Source: Actinomycetota bacterium (GTDB lineage Bacteria > Actinomycetota > Actinomycetes > Nanopelagicales > Nanopelagicaceae). From it: a DNA stretch of 10,257 nt. Below, piece after piece: positions 6,182-10,257 of the stretch. The first letter of the stretch is position 1, and the number at the start of each line of letters is the position of its first letter. Location: assembly GCA_009700405.1 (NCBI GenBank), contig WLMD01000048.1:1-10257 (forward strand), written 5' to 3'. The notes under the pieces are model-generated. The model was given only the letters and a program-made list of their open reading frames with translations. It made no database searches and was not told where the DNA came from. A program made the position numbers and the translations under genes.

Positions 6182-6973
6182 ATGAATCGTTCGTTACACC
6201 CGCTTGTATGGTGGATTTGGGCTGGGGCAATGGCAACTGCAGTTGCCATGACTAGTTCAATTTCTATTGCCATTGCAGTTGTGGGTGTAACGGCGATAGT
6301 CGTGAGAAATAAGGCTGAAGAAACACCTTGGGCGGCAAGCTTTTCATGGTCACTCAAAATGGGCTTGTGGGTCATCGCCATTCGAGTTCTCACTGGAGTA
6401 CTGATTGGTGTGCCAATGCCTGGGCGAAAGATTCTCACATTGCCAGTCATCCCTCTCCCGCATTGGATGGCAGGGATTCGAATCGGTGGACCCGTAACTC
6501 TAGAGCGGCTCACATCTACCGCACATGATGGAATCATGATTGCCTCCATCATCGCGCTACTAGGTGCGGCTGCATCACTTTCAAGTCCACATAGATTGCT
6601 GCGATCTATGCCAGTGATGGTTTATGAATTTGGAGTGAGCGTTGTAATCGCAACATCAATACTGCCTCAATTCGTAACCAGTATTTCAAGAATTAAACAA
6701 GCGCAACGCCTGCGGGGTCATGAAAGCACGGGATTATTAAGTTGGCGAAGAATTGCACTTCCACTATTTGAAGAAACACTTTCACGTTCGTTGGACCTTG
6801 CAGCGGCCATGGATTCGCGAGGATATGGATTTACTCGCAAAAGGTCTAAATACAGACAAGATCGCTGGACGTCCAAGGATTACCTGCTCTGTGGCATAGC
6901 TATGGTCTCCTTGGCGAAACCTGAGTTGCTGGTTCTTGTTGCTGCTGTGTCAGCACTGGTGGTCGCCCCATGA
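6182..6973 (+). CDS. ecfT: ECF transporter transmembrane T component (EcfT/CbiQ family)
   Basis: 263-residue integral membrane protein that couples the ATPase to the substrate-binding S component in energy-coupling-factor vitamin uptake. About five to six hydrophobic segments are seen (roughly 8-41, 58-76, 115-132, 145-163 and 233-262). The two family coupling-helix motifs are present: QAQRLRGH at 173-180 and AMDSRGYGF at 209-217, which dock into the ATPase grooves. The N-terminal LHPLVWWIWA segment is also typical. It starts 5 bases after the SCO2322-family gene with only a weak ribosome binding site and overlaps the ATPase gene by 4 bases, so it is very likely co-transcribed under the B12 riboswitch. 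A cobalt transporter (CbiMNQO) is unlikely because no CbiM or CbiN is present. Confidence 0.9.
   Translation: MNRSLHPLVWWIWAGAMATAVAMTSSISIAIAVVGVTAIVVRNKAEETPWAASFSWSLKMGLWVIAIRVLTGVLIGVPMPGRKILTLPVIPLPHWMAGIRIGGPVTLERLTSTAHDGIMIASIIALLGAAASLSSPHRLLRSMPVMVYEFGVSVVIATSILPQFVTSISRIKQAQRLRGHESTGLLSWRRIALPLFEETLSRSLDLAAAMDSRGYGFTRKRSKYRQDRWTSKDYLLCGIAMVSLAKPELLVLVAAVSALVVAP
6230..6249. repeat. Perfect 20-bp palindrome inside ecfT
   Basis: ATGGCAACTG is followed immediately by its exact complement CAGTTGCCAT, 48 bases into the gene. It encodes the symmetric peptide MATAVAM. It could bind a dimeric regulator or fold in mRNA, but it may be a by-product of a hydrophobic Ala/Met/Val stretch. Confidence 0.6.
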
Positions 6974-8583
6974 TTAAATTTTCAAATGTTTCATTAATTT
7001 ATCCAAATTCACAACAGACGGTCATTGAGGACCTTTCGTTCACCGTATCTGAAGGTGAGTTGGTTTTAGTCATGGGTCCAACGGGGATTGGAAAATCGTC
7101 TGTACTGCGCCTTATTAACGGATTAGTACCGCACCATACGGGTGGGATATTGGCTGGAGACATCAGCGTTAACGGGATCTCAACGCATAGCGTGAAGCCA
7201 GGTGGACTCGCGCACTTAATTGGCATCGTCGGACAAAACCCGCTGCATGGTTTCGTTACCGATACCGTGGAAGAAGAGCTGGCATTTGGAATGGAAACTC
7301 TTAACATGCCCAGTGATGTCATGCGAAAGCGTGTCGAAGAAATCCTGGATCTATTGAGTTTGGCACCTTTGCGCAATAGAACGATTGCCACCTTGAGCGG
7401 TGGAGAACAACAACGCGTGGCAATTGGCAGCGCTCTAGTAATGCACCCGAAGGTTCTAGTTTTAGATGAGCCGACAAGCGCGCTTGACCCTATTGCCGCC
7501 GAAGAGGTTCTTTCAATCCTTCACAGACTTGTCCACGATCTTGGCTTAACTGTGATTATTTCAGAACATAAACTTGAACGAGTCATTCAATTTGCTGACC
7601 GCATAATTCATATCCAAGGCGATGGCCACACTCGTATCGGCACGCCTCAGGAGATTTTCGCTGATTCTGATTTGGCACCACCAATCATCCACCTTGCACG
7701 AGCTATGCAATTAAGCGAAATTCCACTCACGGTTCGAGATATGCGTCGCATGACGCAAACCAAACGCAAGGAACTCGTAGATGGCTCTGTCCTTGCGCCT
7801 ATAGAAAATTCTAAAACAGAATCCCTAGTAACTCTCAAACAGGTAACAATCAATTATGGCAAGAAGAATGCAATCTCCGATGTCTCCCTCTCTATTTCTA
7901 GCGGTGAAATTATTGCGGTGATGGGGCGCAATGGCGCAGGCAAGAGTTCACTTTTGCGAGCGATTGTAGGTGCCTCTACGGTTGATAAGGGTGACGTGTT
8001 AGTTGCAAAGAAGAACCCATTTCTTCTTCAAGGTCGCGAGAGAACTCAACTCATTGGCTTTATTCCTCAAGAACCTAGTGATCTTCTCTACCGTCAAAGC
8101 GTTGCTGACGAATGCTCCCAAGCAGATCAAGATAATCACGTTGTAGCAGGTACAACTCTTACGCTGCTTCAAGAACTGGTTCCTGGCATTTCATCGCACA
8201 CACATCCTCGAGATCTATCTGAGGGTCAGCGTCTTGGGCTTGCTCTATGTGTCGTCCTATCTGGATCGCCAAAAATTCTCGTACTTGATGAGCCCACCCG
8301 CGGCTTGGATTACAGTGCTAAGAAAACCTTGGTCTCACTTTTGAAAGAAATTGCACTAGGTCAAGAACGCGCCGTGATCATTGCTACACACGATGTAGAA
8401 CTAGTAGCTGAAGTTGCCACGCGAGTTGTTTTTATCGCTGAAGGCGAAATAGTTGCCGATGGTCCAGTTGCGCAAGTATTACTCTCATCTCCGGCTTTCG
8501 CTCCTCAAGTTGCAAAAGTCATGTCACCATCGCCGTGGTTGACAATCAATGATGTTATCGAAGCCATGAAACGCAATCAATGA
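6970..8583 (+). CDS. ecfA: ECF transporter ATPase with two fused ABC domains
   Basis: 537-residue cytoplasmic energising subunit carrying both nucleotide-binding domains of an ECF importer in one chain. Domain 1: Walker A GPTGIGKS (36-43), Q-loop Gln89, signature LSGGEQ (142-147), Walker B VLVLDEP (162-168), switch His200. Domain 2: Walker A GRNGAGKS (319-326), Q-loop Gln367, signature LSEGQ (416-420), Walker B ILVLDEP (436-442), switch His474. A linker of about 60 residues joins them (about 225-285). Most characterised ECF systems use two separate proteins (EcfA and EcfA'), though fused forms are known in actinobacteria. All catalytic residues look intact in both halves; only the second signature deviates (Glu for the second Gly). 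ATGA overlaps on both sides tie its translation to the T and S component genes. Confidence 0.93.
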   Translation: MIKFSNVSLIYPNSQQTVIEDLSFTVSEGELVLVMGPTGIGKSSVLRLINGLVPHHTGGILAGDISVNGISTHSVKPGGLAHLIGIVGQNPLHGFVTDTVEEELAFGMETLNMPSDVMRKRVEEILDLLSLAPLRNRTIATLSGGEQQRVAIGSALVMHPKVLVLDEPTSALDPIAAEEVLSILHRLVHDLGLTVIISEHKLERVIQFADRIIHIQGDGHTRIGTPQEIFADSDLAPPIIHLARAMQLSEIPLTVRDMRRMTQTKRKELVDGSVLAPIENSKTESLVTLKQVTINYGKKNAISDVSLSISSGEIIAVMGRNGAGKSSLLRAIVGASTVDKGDVLVAKKNPFLLQGRERTQLIGFIPQEPSDLLYRQSVADECSQADQDNHVVAGTTLTLLQELVPGISSHTHPRDLSEGQRLGLALCVVLSGSPKILVLDEPTRGLDYSAKKTLVSLLKEIALGQERAVIIATHDVELVAEVATRVVFIAEGEIVADGPVAQVLLSSPAFAPQVAKVMSPSPWLTINDVIEAMKRNQ

Positions 8584-9431
8584 AAAGAACTTCGGATATC
8601 TACCGGTTTAATGTGCGATCGTCATTAGCGCTAGGTGCAGCAACTCTTGTAAGTATCGGTGGATTCTTGTGGCCTTTCCTCTTTAACGCTGCAGGAAACC
8701 AATCTAGAACGCAATTATTTTTCTGGATTTCGGTACCGCTCGCCCTCGCACTCCTAATTGTCGAACTAAGTAATGATCGCCTTGACGCCAAATCGGTGGC
8801 GCTACTTGGGGTGTTGGCAGCGATAACGGCGGCGCTGCGACCTATGGGTGCTGGCGCAGTAGGAATAGAACCTATGTGGTTTATTTTAATTCTCAGCGCC
8901 CGCGTATTTGGAGCCGCATTCGGTTTCATTTTGGGAATAAGCGCACTTCTTGTTTCTGCATTTCTTACTGGTGGTTTTGGTCCATGGCTCGCTTATCAAA
9001 TGTTCGCCGCAGGATGGGTCGGTTTAGGTGCTGGTGCGCTCCCCCAAAGAATTGGCAGGTTTGCCCTTAGGGGTAAAAGCGAGATTCTCCTTCTACTTTT
9101 TTACGGAGCGATTGCAGCTTTGATATTCGGAGCACTCATGGATTTACAATTTTGGCCATGGGCGTTAGGTGCAAATACCCAACTCTCTTATCTTCCAGGT
9201 GGACCATCGGCAACCAATCTCCACCGATTTATCGTCTTTCATTTTGCTTCATCGATGGCATGGGATGTTCCTCGTGCATTTATTACCAGCGCCCTTGTCG
9301 TCATTGCAGGTCCGACAGTGTTATCCGCCCTTAGGCGCACTCAAAGGCGCGCTGCATTTCTAGAGCCAATAGAGTTTCGTGAGGCAAGCCAGAACGCTAT
9401 CGAACGTGTGAGGGCACAAAAGGAATTGTGA
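8580..9431 (+). CDS. Probable ECF transporter S component, predicted for vitamin B12 or a corrinoid
   Basis: 283-residue membrane protein with about six to seven hydrophobic segments (about 15-37, 45-62, 71-86, 98-128, 137-153, 167-187 and 217-250). The core RPMGAGAVGIEPMWF (87-101), then SARVFGAAFGFILG and FLTGGFGPWLAYQMFAAGWVGLGAG (128-152), resembles ECF substrate-binding subunits, which bind the vitamin in the membrane. Position completes a T-ATPase-S set, and the B12 riboswitch upstream points to cobalamin; CbrT-type S components of Lactobacillus are a known precedent for B12 uptake by ECF systems. It is longer than usual S components (about 180-220 residues), with a basic charged C-terminal tail from 251 onward. 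Its last 35 bases overlap gcvT on the other strand. Substrate is inferred, not seen. Confidence 0.8.
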   Translation: MKRTSDIYRFNVRSSLALGAATLVSIGGFLWPFLFNAAGNQSRTQLFFWISVPLALALLIVELSNDRLDAKSVALLGVLAAITAALRPMGAGAVGIEPMWFILILSARVFGAAFGFILGISALLVSAFLTGGFGPWLAYQMFAAGWVGLGAGALPQRIGRFALRGKSEILLLLFYGAIAALIFGALMDLQFWPWALGANTQLSYLPGGPSATNLHRFIVFHFASSMAWDVPRAFITSALVVIAGPTVLSALRRTQRRAAFLEPIEFREASQNAIERVRAQKEL

Positions 9432-10257
9432 CAACTTCAACGTCCAAATCTCTCCCGCGTACATCAACTACTAATTGGTCGCCAATATTCACAGAGGGAG
9501 CAATAAGCGCCAACGCAATACCGTTCTTTAGCGTTGGTGAGAATGTTCCACTAGTAACGCTGCCAATTACATTTCCAGCCTTGTCTTTAACATCCATGCC
9601 GCCACGGGGAATTCCTTTTCCTAAGCACAATAACCCGCGTAACTTAGTAACTGCTCCTGCAGCTTTTTGTTCACGCAATATTTCTGCCCCTGAAAATGTT
9701 TCTTTATCCCAACCAATTGCCCAATTTGCACTTGCTTGAACAGGGGTAATGTCCAAAGAAAGTTCGTGGCCATGCAATGGGTATCCCATTTCTGTGCGCA
9801 AGGTATCGCGAGCGCCAAGTCCACATACAACTCCGCCGAATGCCACCATGGCTTCGGCTAAGCAATCCCACACAGCGAGCGCGTCATCCCATGAAGGAAG
9901 AAGTTCAAATCCAAGTTCGCCCGTGTAACCAGTCCGACACAAAATTGCATCACGTCCAGCAATTTTCACAACGGAAAAACTCATATAGTCCAAATCGGTG
10001 GAGACTCCTAAAGAATTCAGGAGTTGCGCCGACTTTGGGCCCTGCACCGCAATCACTCCATAGGAGGTATGTAGATTTTCCACGACTATTCCTGATGGTG
10101 CTAATTCCTGAAGATATTCCACAACATCTGCGGTATTAGAGGCATTAGGCACAAGGAAGAAATCATCAGCGCTATTTCTATATGCAATGAGGTCATCGAT
10201 AACTCCGCCGTTGCGATTGCAGATCAAGGTGTATTGGGCTTGCCCGTCAACAATGCG
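9397..10257 (-). CDS. gcvT: Glycine cleavage system T protein (aminomethyltransferase), 5' end missing
   Basis: Transfers the one-carbon unit from the aminomethyl-lipoyl H protein to tetrahydrofolate and releases ammonia. The frame stays open to the window edge (reading RIVDGQAQYT before LICNRNGGVIDDL), so the N-terminus is outside; the TTG at 10227 is internal and not a start. Family landmarks: NGGVIDDLIAY (with the conserved folate-region Asp), VQGPKS, RTGYTGELGFELL, CGLGARDTLRTEMGYPLHGHEL, and near the C-terminus GSVTSGTFSPTLKNGIALALI. These favour true GcvT over the YgfZ or dimethylglycine dehydrogenase relatives. The partner genes gcvP and gcvH are not in the window. Its 3' end overlaps the S component gene by 35 bases, tail to tail. 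Confidence 0.95.
   Translation of the reverse strand, partial: RIVDGQAQYTLICNRNGGVIDDLIAYRNSADDFFLVPNASNTADVVEYLQELAPSGIVVENLHTSYGVIAVQGPKSAQLLNSLGVSTDLDYMSFSVVKIAGRDAILCRTGYTGELGFELLPSWDDALAVWDCLAEAMVAFGGVVCGLGARDTLRTEMGYPLHGHELSLDITPVQASANWAIGWDKETFSGAEILREQKAAGAVTKLRGLLCLGKGIPRGGMDVKDKAGNVIGSVTSGTFSPTLKNGIALALIAPSVNIGDQLVVDVRGRDLDVEVVTIPFVPSHVR

Noticed and set aside
6166..6552. 128-codon open frame on the minus strand
   Set aside because: Antisense shadow of ecfT, which has both T-component motifs and tight operon spacing.
6999..7391. 130-codon open frame on the minus strand
   Set aside because: Antisense shadow of the first ABC domain; composition is Ser/Pro-rich with no recognisable features.
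6182..8583. Cobalt or nickel ECF transporter (CbiMNQO)
   Set aside because: No CbiM or CbiN is present; the B12 riboswitch and the S-like protein fit vitamin uptake better, though the riboswitch alone does not exclude cobalt.
10225..10227. TTG as gcvT start
   Set aside because: The reading frame continues to the window edge with GcvT-like sequence, so the gene is cut by the window.

Overview
The window looks like chromosomal DNA of a low-GC, streamlined actinobacterium. I would place it near the freshwater acI/Nanopelagicales group (Planktophila-like). This is inferred from actinobacterial protein families (an AdoK-type adenosine kinase, DUF3043, an SCO2322-family protein, long-form NadA) combined with moderate GC, very short gaps, ATGA overlaps and two overlapping convergent gene ends. 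No mobile element, CRISPR array, tRNA or rRNA gene is visible. About 96% of the window is accounted for by genes or a riboswitch leader.

Left part (1-5234), housekeeping. A cysteine desulfurase (5' end outside the window) is translationally coupled to a TusA-like sulfur carrier. Facing them on the minus strand are an adenosine kinase of the M. tuberculosis AdoK type and an A-type iron-sulfur carrier (HesB/ErpA). On the plus strand follow quinolinate synthase NadA, itself a [4Fe-4S] enzyme, and a DUF3043 membrane protein that appears to have a leaderless mRNA. A minus-strand aldo/keto reductase closes this part. Sulfur mobilisation, Fe-S delivery and an Fe-S client enzyme lie side by side.

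Middle and right part (5235-9431), the main system. A 381-base gap holds the divergent aldo/keto reductase promoter and a cobalamin (B12) riboswitch that ends in a clear intrinsic terminator. It leads a compact four-gene operon: a secreted SCO2322-family protein of unknown role, an ECF T component (EcfT/CbiQ), a fused double-domain ECF ATPase, and a long membrane protein that fits an ECF S component. The riboswitch makes vitamin B12 or a corrinoid precursor the most likely substrate. The secreted protein is the least understood part and may be an extracytoplasmic partner of the transporter.

Right edge (9397-10257). A minus-strand glycine-cleavage T protein (GcvT) runs off the window and overlaps the operon's last gene tail to tail by 35 bases.
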